Positions 6,140 to 12,089 of a stretch of DNA of 12,668 bases are shown here, piece by piece. The position numbers and the translations under genes were made by a program. The notes beneath the pieces were generated by a model, which ran no database searches, was not told the DNA's origin, and was given only the letters and a program-made list of their open reading frames with translations. The stretch is from NCBI GenBank assembly GCA_946480485.1, contig CAMLJW010000112.1, positions 1 through 12,668 on the forward strand, in the 5' to 3' direction. The stretch is from an uncultured Streptomyces sp. GTDB taxonomy: Bacteria; Actinomycetota; Actinomycetes; Streptomycetales; Streptomycetaceae. How positions within the stretch are numbered: the stretch's first letter is position 1; each line of letters begins with the position of its first letter.

Positions 6140-7818
6140 TCGGCCTGATTTCCGCGACGGCGGCGGGTGCCCGGGCCCGCGAGCGGGTGGCCGCGGCATG
6201 GCCGGATCGCACGCGCGTGTACGACGGTCCCGTGGGCGACGCCGTGCGGCGGGCCTTCGCGGAGTGCGAGCAGCTCGTGTGTTTTCTTGCCACGGGGGCC
6301 GTGGTGCGGCTCGCCGCGCCTCTGCTGTCGGGCAAGGAGTCCGATCCGGGCGTCGTGTGTGTCGACGAGGGGGGACGATTCGCCGTCTCGCTGGTCGGGG
6401 GGCATGGCGGCGGGGCCAATGAACTCGCCCGTGCGGTCGGTGAGCTGCTCGGTGCCGAGCCGGTGGTGACGACGGCGACCGACTCGGTCGGGGTGCCCGG
6501 CCTCGACACGCTCGGGTTTCCGGTGGAGGGGAATGTCGCCGCGGTGTCGCGGGCCCTGCTGGACGGGGAGCCCGTCGCCCTGGAGGCGGAGCTGCCGTGG
6601 CCGCTTCCGCCGCTGCCGGTCGCGCCCTTCGGACAGTACGCGATTCGGCTCACGGACCGGCTGGTCGAACCCGCCGCCCGCGAAGTCGTCCTGCGCCCGC
6701 CCTCCCTCGTCGTCGGTGTCGGCGCCTCCAAGGGCGCGCCCGTGGACGAGGTGCTCGGGCTCGTGGAAGGCGCCCTGCGCGACGCCGGGCTCTGCGTGAA
6801 GTCCGTCGCCGAGCTCGCCACCGTCGACGCCAAGGCCGGCGAGCCCGGCCTCGTCGAGGCGGCCGCCCGTCTCGGGGTGCCCCTGGTGACGTACTCCGCC
6901 GAGGAGCTGGCGGCCGTGGACGTGCCCAACCCGTCCAACGCCCCACTGGCGGCCGTCGGTACGCCCTCCGTGGCGGAGGCCGCCGCGCTCGTACGCGGGG
7001 GTGAACTCCTCATGCCCAAGCGGAAGTCGGCCGGGCAGCCGGCGATGGCGACCTGTGCTGTCGTACGGCGCGCGGGCCGCGGCCGACTTGCCGTCGTCGG
7101 ACTCGGTCCCGGCGCGCGCGACCTCCTCACCCCGCGCGCGAAGGACGAGCTGCGCCGGGCCTCCGTGCTCGTCGGGCTCGACCAGTACGTCGACCAGATC
7201 CGCGACCTCCTGCGCCCCGGCACCCGCGTTCTGGAGTCCGGGCTCGGCGCCGAGGAGGAGCGGGCCCGGACCGCCGTGTCCGAGGCCCGGCTCGGCCGGG
7301 CCGTGGCGCTGATCGGCAGCGGTGACGCGGGCGTGTACGCGATGGCGTCGCCCGCGCTCGCCGAGGCGTCCGACGACATCGACGTGGTCGGGGTGCCGGG
7401 GGTGACCGCCGCGCTCGCGGCCGGGGCGATCCTGGGCGCGCCACTCGGCCACGACCATGTGTCGATCAGCCTGTCCGACCTGCACACACCGTGGGAGGTC
7501 ATCGAACGGCGGGTACGGGCCGCCGCGGAGGCCGACCTCGTGGTGACGTTCTACAACCCCCGCAGCCGGGGCCGTGACCGGCAGCTGCCCAGGGCGCTCG
7601 CGATCCTCGCCGAGCGCCGGGAGCCGACGACGCCCGTGGGTGTCGTACGCAACGCCTCGCGCGCGGACGAATCCAGCCGACTCACCACTCTGGCGGGAAT
7701 CGACCCGGCGACGGTCGACATGATGACGGTCGTGACGGTGGGCAACACGGCGACCCGTGAGATCGCGGGCCGTATGGTGACGCCGCGCGGCTACCGCTGG
7801 CAGGAGGAACCCAAGTGA
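6136..7818 (+). CDS. cobJ: CbiG-CobJ fusion: ring-contraction hydrolase plus precorrin-3B C17-methyltransferase
   Basis: A 560-aa two-part enzyme. Residues 1 to about 312 are CbiG-like: an N-terminal segment, a central VCFLATGAVVRLAAPLL (48-64) and SLVGGHGGGANELA (85-98), then the C-terminal CbiG domain VVGVGASKGAP (192-202) through VPNPSNAP and GELLMPKRKSAGQPA. CbiG opens the delta-lactone and releases acetaldehyde in the early-cobalt route. Residues about 315-560 are a class III methyltransferase of CobJ/CbiH type, which methylates C17 and drives ring contraction: LAVVGLGPGARDLLTPRA (318-335), IGSGDAGVYAMASP (393-406), VPGVTAALAAGA (420-431), VVTFYNPRSRGR (469-480). The GTG at 6136 gives a GTGA overlap with cobL and has AAGGAG 7 nt upstream (6123-6128). 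CbiG-CobJ fusions are known in actinobacteria. It contains no CobG-like iron-sulfur module. Confidence 0.94.
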   Translation: MIGLISATAAGARARERVAAAWPDRTRVYDGPVGDAVRRAFAECEQLVCFLATGAVVRLAAPLLSGKESDPGVVCVDEGGRFAVSLVGGHGGGANELARAVGELLGAEPVVTTATDSVGVPGLDTLGFPVEGNVAAVSRALLDGEPVALEAELPWPLPPLPVAPFGQYAIRLTDRLVEPAAREVVLRPPSLVVGVGASKGAPVDEVLGLVEGALRDAGLCVKSVAELATVDAKAGEPGLVEAAARLGVPLVTYSAEELAAVDVPNPSNAPLAAVGTPSVAEAAALVRGGELLMPKRKSAGQPAMATCAVVRRAGRGRLAVVGLGPGARDLLTPRAKDELRRASVLVGLDQYVDQIRDLLRPGTRVLESGLGAEEERARTAVSEARLGRAVALIGSGDAGVYAMASPALAEASDDIDVVGVPGVTAALAAGAILGAPLGHDHVSISLSDLHTPWEVIERRVRAAAEADLVVTFYNPRSRGRDRQLPRALAILAERREPTTPVGVVRNASRADESSRLTTLAGIDPATVDMMTVVTVGNTATREIAGRMVTPRGYRWQEEPK

Positions 7819-8507
7819 ACCGAGTGAGCCAGGTGTTCCCGGAGTCCCGGATCGTGCACCCCATCGAGGTGGAGTCCTTCCGGCGGCTGCGTGCCCGGCT
7901 CGACACCTCGCGTTTCCCGCCGCTGACGCGTGCGGTCGTGGAGCGGGTGATCCACTCGGCGGCCGATCTCGACTACGCGGAGGACCTCGTCACCGACGAG
8001 GGCGCGCTGGAGAAGGCCCATACGGCGTTGCACGACGGGGCAAGCGTCGTCGTGGACGTGGAGATGGTCGCGGCGGGGATCACACGGCGCGAGACCGTGT
8101 GCCGGCTGGGGGACGCCAAGTCGGGTCCCGGGCTGACCCGTTCGGCACACGCGATCCGGCTCGCTTACGAGCAGGTCGGCCCCGGCGCGCTCTGGGTGAT
8201 CGGCTGCGCCCCGACCGCGCTGGAGGAACTCCTGACACTGGACGCCGATCCGGCGCTCGTCATCGGCCTGCCCGTCGGCTTCGTCGGCGCGGCCGAGTCC
8301 AAGGCCGCGTTGCGCGAGAGCGGGCTGCCTGCCGTCAGCAACGTGTCCGAGAAGGGCGGTTCGGCGGTCGCCGCGGCCGCGCTGAACGCCCTGCTGTATC
8401 ACCAAGTACACCCCGTACGCCCCGTACACCCGGTAAGCCCCGTACGCTCCGTACGCCCCGTACCTTCCGTGTCCGAGGCCTCAGAGCCACTGAAGGAGAA
8501 ATCGTGA
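7815..8507 (+). CDS. cobH: Precorrin-8X methylmutase CobH/CbiC
   Basis: A 230-aa enzyme that moves the C11 methyl group to C12 to form (hydrogeno)byrinic acid. Recognisable parts: HPIEVESFRRL (15-25), ERVIHSAADLDY (43-54) with the presumed catalytic His47, VVDVEMVAAGI (79-89), VIGCAPTALEELL (128-140), GLPVGFVGAAESKAAL (151-166) and SEKGGSAVAAAALNALL (178-194). The GTG at 7815 gives a GTGA overlap and has AGGAGG 7 nt upstream (7802-7807). The family normally ends soon after NALL at about 205-215 aa. Here a further ~35 residues follow, built from V-H/R-P triplets (VHPVRPVHPVSPVRSV) and a charged end, made by a 9-bp DNA repeat. The stop overlaps the cbiX GTG by 4 nt. Confidence 0.94.
   Translation: MNRVSQVFPESRIVHPIEVESFRRLRARLDTSRFPPLTRAVVERVIHSAADLDYAEDLVTDEGALEKAHTALHDGASVVVDVEMVAAGITRRETVCRLGDAKSGPGLTRSAHAIRLAYEQVGPGALWVIGCAPTALEELLTLDADPALVIGLPVGFVGAAESKAALRESGLPAVSNVSEKGGSAVAAAALNALLYHQVHPVRPVHPVSPVRSVRPVPSVSEASEPLKEKS
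8400..8470 (+). repeat. 9-bp tandem repeat forming the CobH C-terminal tail
   Basis: Six to seven degenerate copies of CCCGTACGC/CCCGTACAC encode a proline/arginine/histidine-rich tail (H-P-V, R-P-V, S-P-V triplets) after the conserved CobH fold. The repeat stops just before the cbiX ribosome site AAGGAG (8493-8498). Confidence 0.7.
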
Positions 8508-9442
8508 CCACGTCCCAGCCGCCCGCCCTGCTCGTCGCCGGACACGGCACCCGGGACGACGCGGGCGCCGAGTCCTTCCGCGACTTCGTACGGGAGTTGG
8601 GCCGCCGCAACCCCGAACTGCCCGTCGCGGGCGGTTTCATCGAGCTGTCCCCGCCGCCGCTCGGCGACGCCGTGGCCGAGCTGGTCGAGCTGGGCGTACG
8701 CCGGTTCGCAGCCGTCCCGCTGATGCTGGTGTCCGCCGGGCACGCGAAGGGGGACATTCCCGCGGCGCTGGCCCGCGAGAAGGAACGGCACCCGGGGATC
8801 TCGTACCGGTACGGCCGTCCGCTCGGCCCGCACCCCGCACTGCTGTCGGTGCTGGAGCGACGGCTCGACGAGGCGCTCGGGGTTCCGGCGCGTATGCCCT
8901 CCGACCGGGCCGATGTGACCGTCCTCCTCGTCGGCCGCGGCTCGACCGACCCGGACGCCAACGCCGAGGTCCACAAGACGGCGCGGCTGCTGTGGGAGGG
9001 ACGTGGTTACGGGGGCGTGGAGACGGCGTTCGTGTCGCTGGCGGCGCCGGACGTGCCGTCCGGGCTTGACCGCTGCGCGAGGCTGGGCGCCCGCCGGATC
9101 GTGGTGCTGCCGTACTTCCTCTTCACCGGCATCCTGCCGGACCGGGTACGACTGCAGACCGGGGCATGGGCGGCCGCGCACCCGGAGGTCGAGGTGCGGT
9201 CGGCCGACGTCATCGGTCCGGAGCCGGAGTTGCTCGACCTGGTGATGGAACGCTACCGGGAGGCCCTGGCGGGCGATCTCCGCATGAACTGCGACTCCTG
9301 CGTCTACCGCGTCGCGCTGCCCGGCTTCGAGGACAAGGTGGGGCTCCCCCAGCAGCCGCACTTCCACCCGGACGACGACGGTCACCACCACGACGGTCAC
9401 CACCACGGGCACCACGGTCCTACACATACCCGTGCGCACTGA
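8504..9442 (+). CDS. cbiX: Sirohydrochlorin cobalto/ferrochelatase CbiX (long form) with Cys and His-rich tail
   Basis: A 312-aa class II chelatase with two CbiX half-domains that inserts a divalent metal, usually cobalt, into sirohydrochlorin. The first half carries the likely metal-binding histidines: His14 in VAGHGTRDD and His80 in LVSAGHAKGDIP. The second half (VGRGSTDPDAN, FLFTGILPDRV) lacks both, so it is probably structural. After the fold come MNCDSC (C263, C266), like the MxCxxC iron-sulfur motif known in long CbiX proteins, and a tail with about 14 histidines (residues 286-312) including HHHDGHHHGHH. The tail is partly a 15-base DNA repeat. The GTG at 8504 gives a GTGA overlap with cobH, with AAGGAG 5 nt upstream. 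The metal could be iron for siroheme instead, but the context favours cobalt. Confidence 0.92.
   Translation: MTTSQPPALLVAGHGTRDDAGAESFRDFVRELGRRNPELPVAGGFIELSPPPLGDAVAELVELGVRRFAAVPLMLVSAGHAKGDIPAALAREKERHPGISYRYGRPLGPHPALLSVLERRLDEALGVPARMPSDRADVTVLLVGRGSTDPDANAEVHKTARLLWEGRGYGGVETAFVSLAAPDVPSGLDRCARLGARRIVVLPYFLFTGILPDRVRLQTGAWAAAHPEVEVRSADVIGPEPELLDLVMERYREALAGDLRMNCDSCVYRVALPGFEDKVGLPQQPHFHPDDDGHHHDGHHHGHHGPTHTRAH
9382..9418 (+). repeat. Repeat coding the polyhistidine tail of CbiX
   Basis: The unit GACGGTCACCACCAC occurs twice and then decays into GGGCACCAC, encoding D-G-H-H-H blocks. His-rich ends are common in long CbiX proteins and are thought to hold or deliver cobalt. Confidence 0.6.
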
Positions 9443-10499
9443 GGGCGAGGCGCACGACCTCCGTCACCACGGGGACGCCGAGGTCCGCGACGACGGCTCG
9501 GCGCTCGTCGACCTCGCGGTGAACGTCCGCGCCGGTACGCCTCCGACGTGGCTGCGCGAGCGCATCGCCGAATCGCTGACCGGTCTCGCCGCCTACCCGG
9601 ACGGGCGCGCCGCGCGGGCGGCGGTGGCCGCCCGGCACGGGCTGCCCGTGGAGCACGTGCTCCTCACGGCGGGTGCCGCGGAGGCCTTCGTGCTGCTCGC
9701 CCGCGCCCTGAAGGTCCGTCGTCCCGTCGTGGTGCACCCGCAGTTCACGGAGCCGGAGGCGGCATTGCGGGACGCCGGGCACACCGTGGACCGGGTGCTC
9801 CTGCGGGCGGAGGACGGCTTCCGGCTCGATCCGGCGGCCGTCCCCGAGGACGCCGACCTCGTCGTGATCGGCAACCCGACCAATCCGACGTCGGTGCTCC
9901 ACCCGGCCGCCGGGATCGCGGGTCTCGCCCGTCCCGGGCGGACGTTGGTGGTGGACGAGGCTTTCATGGACGCGGTGCCGGGTGAGCGAGAGGCCCTCGC
10001 CGGGCGTGAGGACGTGCCCGGTCTGGTGGTGCTGCGGAGCCTCACGAAGACGTGGGGGCTGGCGGGGCTGAGGATCGGCTACGTCCTCGCGTCCCCCGAG
10101 ACGATCGCCGACCTGGAGCGGTCCCAGCCGCTGTGGCCGGTCTCCACGCCGGCCCTCGCGGCGGCGGAGGCCTGTGTCAGGCGCGAGGCACTCGCCGAGG
10201 CGGCCCACGCGGCGCACCGGATCTCCGCCGACCGGGACCATCTCGTCGCGGGTCTCAAAAAGTTCGCCGCCGACGGCCTGCGCGTCGTCGAGCCCGCCGA
10301 AGGTCCCTTCGTCCTCGTCCGCCTCCCCCGAGCCACCGCCGTACGGACCCACCTGCGCGGCGCGGGCTTCGCGGTGCGGCGTGGCGACACCTTCCCCGGG
10401 CTGGGCGATCAGTGGCTGCGGCTGGCGGTACGGGACTGCTTGACGGTGAACCGGTTTCTGCAGGCCCTGGACAGGGCGGTGACGGTGGTGGGGCGCTGA
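9432..10499 (+). CDS. cobC: Threonine-phosphate decarboxylase-like aminotransferase CobC (CobD of enterics)
   Basis: A 355-aa fold-type-I PLP enzyme. In this family it makes (R)-1-amino-2-propanol phosphate from L-threonine-O-3-phosphate for the nucleotide-loop arm of cobalamin. Features: GNPTNPT (147-153), DEAFMD (175-180) with the PLP-pyridine Asp175, the Schiff-base Lys206 in SLTKTWGLAGLRIGY, and Arg330 in LRLAVRD for the substrate carboxylate. Length is normal. The GTG at 9432 overlaps cbiX by 11 nt and its ribosome site is poor, so translation probably depends on ribosomes finishing cbiX. The first ~25 residues (HDLRHHGDAEVRDDG) are family-like, which supports this start. It closes the plus-strand cobalamin run. 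A histidinol-phosphate aminotransferase is the main alternative; the operon argues against it. Confidence 0.93.
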   Translation: MRTEGEAHDLRHHGDAEVRDDGSALVDLAVNVRAGTPPTWLRERIAESLTGLAAYPDGRAARAAVAARHGLPVEHVLLTAGAAEAFVLLARALKVRRPVVVHPQFTEPEAALRDAGHTVDRVLLRAEDGFRLDPAAVPEDADLVVIGNPTNPTSVLHPAAGIAGLARPGRTLVVDEAFMDAVPGEREALAGREDVPGLVVLRSLTKTWGLAGLRIGYVLASPETIADLERSQPLWPVSTPALAAAEACVRREALAEAAHAAHRISADRDHLVAGLKKFAADGLRVVEPAEGPFVLVRLPRATAVRTHLRGAGFAVRRGDTFPGLGDQWLRLAVRDCLTVNRFLQALDRAVTVVGR

Positions 10500-10537
10500 C
10501 GGTGGGGGAACCTGGTGGAAAACCTTCGGACGCGGGA

Positions 10538-10565
10538 GTCGGCCGCCGGCGCGGTGAAGGCCGAC
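10538..10565. terminator. Possible hairpin between convergent cobC and amidohydrolase
   Basis: Inverted repeat GTCGGCC (10538-10544) and GGCCGAC (10559-10565) with a 14-nt loop, in the 110-nt gap between convergent gene ends. There is no T-tract on either side, so it would be a non-canonical, bidirectional terminator at best. The location is right; the structure is only moderate for this GC content. Confidence 0.3.
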
Positions 10566-10609
10566 CATGCGTCGCGGGAGACGGCCAGGGCCTGCTTCCG
10601 GGTGTCGCC

Positions 10610-11701
10610 CTACCCGACCACCCTCCCGTTCAACACCACCCGCCGAGGCGCCGCCAGCACCCGGACGTCCGCTCGCGGATCCCCGTCGTACACGACGAGA
10701 TCGGCCGGCGCCCCCTCCTCCAGACCGGGCCGCCCCAGCCACGCCCGCGCCCCCCAGGCCGTGGCCGACAGCGCCTCGACCGGTGGGATGCCGGCACTCA
10801 CCAGCTCGGCCACCTCACCCGCCACCAGCCCGTGCGCAAGCGAACCGCCGGCGTCGGTGCCGACGTACACGGGGATCCCCGCGTCGTACGCGGCGCGCAC
10901 GGTGTCGTAGCGGCGCTGGTGCAGCCGTCGCATATGGGCGGACCAGCGCGGGTACTTGACCTCGGCGCCGGCCGCGAGCTGCGGGAACGTGGCGATGTTG
11001 ACAAGGGTGGGGACGATGGCGACGCCGCGCGAGGCGAAGAGCGGGATGGTCTCCTCGGTCAGGCCGGTGGCGTGCTCGATGCAGTCGATGCCCGCCTCCA
11101 CCAGGTCCCGCAGGGAGTCCTCGGCGAAGCAGTGCGCGGTGACGCGCGCCCCGAGTCGGTGGGCCTCCGCGATGGCCGCCTCAACGGCGTCGCGCGGCCA
11201 GCAGGCGCCCAGGTCCCCCGTCCCGCGGTCGATCCAGTCGCCCACCAGCTTGACCCAGCCGTCGCCGCGCCGGGCCTCCTGGGCGACGTACGCGACGAGG
11301 TCCTCGGGCTCGATCTCGTGGGCGTAGTTGCGGATGTAGCGCTTGGGGCGCGCCAGGTGGCGTCCGGCCCGGATGAGGCGCGGGAGGTCGTCGCGGTCGT
11401 CGATCCAGCGGGTGTCCGAGGGCGAGCCCGCGTCCCTGATGAGGAGGGTGCCGACATCGCGGTCGGTCAGGGCCTGCTTCGCGGCGACGTCGTCCGGCAC
11501 CGGGCCGTGGGCGTCGAGCCCGACATGGCAGTGCGCGTCGACGAGACCGGGCAGCGCCCATCCCTGGACGGTACGGATGTCATGGACGCCGGCGGGGCGC
11601 TCGTACGAGATTCGGCCGCCGACCACCCAGAGTTCGTCCCGGGCGTCGTCGGGGCCGACGAGCACCCGTCCCTTCACGTGCAGCACCGCGTGATCACTCA
11701 T
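10610..11701 (-). CDS. Metal-dependent amidohydrolase family protein (unknown substrate)
   Basis: A 363-aa member of the amidohydrolase superfamily (imidazolonepropionase/prolidase-like subgroup). Metal and catalytic residues are visible: HxH at His57/His59 in LVDAHCHVG, Lys151 in WVKLVGDW (possible carboxylated bridging Lys), His190 in VTAHCFAED, His210 in IEHATGL and Asp283 in YVGTDAGGS. The C-terminus returns to the small beta-sandwich (GAPADLVVYDGDPRADVRVL...VVLNGRVVG). No signal peptide is seen, so it is probably cytoplasmic. The ATG at 11701 is chosen because the usual beta-sandwich start follows at once and a TAGGGT -10-like box sits 7 nt upstream. The frame is open further upstream, but that sequence is not family-like. 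It points toward cobC, so it is not part of the cobalamin operon. The substrate cannot be told from sequence. Confidence 0.88.
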   Translation of the reverse strand: MSDHAVLHVKGRVLVGPDDARDELWVVGGRISYERPAGVHDIRTVQGWALPGLVDAHCHVGLDAHGPVPDDVAAKQALTDRDVGTLLIRDAGSPSDTRWIDDRDDLPRLIRAGRHLARPKRYIRNYAHEIEPEDLVAYVAQEARRGDGWVKLVGDWIDRGTGDLGACWPRDAVEAAIAEAHRLGARVTAHCFAEDSLRDLVEAGIDCIEHATGLTEETIPLFASRGVAIVPTLVNIATFPQLAAGAEVKYPRWSAHMRRLHQRRYDTVRAAYDAGIPVYVGTDAGGSLAHGLVAGEVAELVSAGIPPVEALSATAWGARAWLGRPGLEEGAPADLVVYDGDPRADVRVLAAPRRVVLNGRVVG

Positions 11702-11925
11702 GGACCGCACCCTAGTTCGTCCCGTCTTCGTCGTGCAGTGTGCAGCGGCCCACAGGCCCTTGTCGTGTGCTGCGTCGCCCATGCCGTGCCCTCTTCGGAC
11801 CCTTCGCTTTCCGGCCCGCTCTCCTCGCATGTCACGCATTGCATGGCTGACGTCATCGGTTCCGCTTCCGGGCGAAGATCAGGACGGATCGTGTATGCGC
11901 GAAAGCGATAGGTAGCGCGACTCAT
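11698..11925 (-). CDS. Small DUF7848-like protein with a probably non-native C-terminus
   Basis: A 75-aa product whose first ~57 residues resemble the actinobacterial DUF7848 family as I remember it. The likeness is in YRFRAYTIRPD (6-16), EAEPMTSAMQCVTCEESGPESE (a CxxC zinc-binding-like pair at C31/C34) and TAWATQH. Function is unknown. The start ATG at 11925 has a strong ribosome site (AAGGGGG, 6 nt upstream) and a 4-nt ATGA overlap with the 55-aa gene. Family members usually end in a Tyr-Arg-Glu...Trp/Tyr-Arg segment. Here the last ~18 residues (RACGPLHTARRRRDELGCGP) are unlike it and use codons rare in Streptomyces (CGA CGA AGA, CTA). They run through the amidohydrolase promoter region to stop at its ATG (ATGA). 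The gene may therefore be 3'-truncated and read into neighbouring DNA. The family call is from memory. Confidence 0.6.
   Translation of the reverse strand: MSRATYRFRAYTIRPDLRPEAEPMTSAMQCVTCEESGPESEGSEEGTAWATQHTTRACGPLHTARRRRDELGCGP
11709..11714 (-). promoter_or_regulatory. Candidate leaderless-type -10 box for the amidohydrolase
   Basis: On the minus strand TAGGGT (TAnnnT consensus) lies 7 nt before the ATG. Streptomyces leaderless genes have this layout, with transcription starting at or next to the A of ATG. No clear -35 box is seen at 17-19 nt; the nearest is CTGCAC, a poor match. No strong Shine-Dalgarno site precedes the ATG, which agrees with leaderless initiation but does not prove it. 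Confidence 0.4.
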
Positions 11926-12089
11926 GCCCGCCCCCTTCCAGCGGCGGCAAGCTTCTTGCTGTGGTTCGGATGCCGACTGATCAACACGTCACAGTCAGTG
12001 ACTCGGCTCAGGTCTCCGGAGCGTTTCGCAGCTTCCTTCTCACGCTCCAGTCGGGCGCACTCCGCACACTCCGCACACTCCGCACTCAT
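11922..12089 (-). CDS. Small Cys-rich conserved hypothetical protein (55 aa)
   Basis: A 55-aa frame starting MSAECAECAECARLEREKEA and ending SKKLAAAGRGRA. Its ATG at 12089 overlaps the stop of the 127-aa gene by 4 nt (ATGA), and its own stop overlaps the start of the 75-aa gene in the same way. This chain of overlaps, rather than length, supports it as a real gene. It looks like small Streptomyces proteins with an N-terminal CxxC, a charged helix and a D-x-x-V-L-I-x-R-H segment (here TDCDVLISRH, 31-40). Cys5, Cys8 and Cys11 form three evenly spaced cysteines made by a 9-bp repeat; Cys33 is a fourth. It could bind zinc. The function is unknown, and no membrane segment or signal peptide is seen. 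Confidence 0.62.
   Translation of the reverse strand: MSAECAECAECARLEREKEAAKRSGDLSRVTDCDVLISRHPNHSKKLAAAGRGRA
12055..12086 (-). repeat. 9-bp tandem repeat encoding Cys-Ala-Glu units
   Basis: About three copies of a 9-base unit (GCGGAGTGT on the minus strand) at the 5' end of the 55-aa gene produce AEC-AEC-AEC. They start right after the ATGA overlap with the upstream gene. The likely ancestral form would have a single CxxC. Confidence 0.65.

Noticed and set aside
6057..7502. 481-codon minus-strand frame opposite the CbiG-CobJ gene
   Set aside because: It is a shadow frame of a well-supported fusion gene, with low-complexity Ser/Pro/Ala composition.
9420..10742. 440-codon minus-strand frame opposite cobC
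   Set aside because: It is Arg/Gly/His-rich with no motif, and cobC on the plus strand has all PLP-enzyme signatures.
11702..11839. N-terminal extension of the amidohydrolase (46 more codons to an upstream ATG)
   Set aside because: The extension is not family-like, covers the candidate promoter and overlaps the 75-aa gene in another frame. The domain begins directly after the ATG at 11701.
10052..11911. Very long open frame (619 codons) on the plus strand across the amidohydrolase
   Set aside because: It is antisense to a gene with clear amidohydrolase motifs and overlaps cobC in another frame. The translation is low-complexity Arg/Pro/Gly with no motif; high GC keeps shadow frames open.
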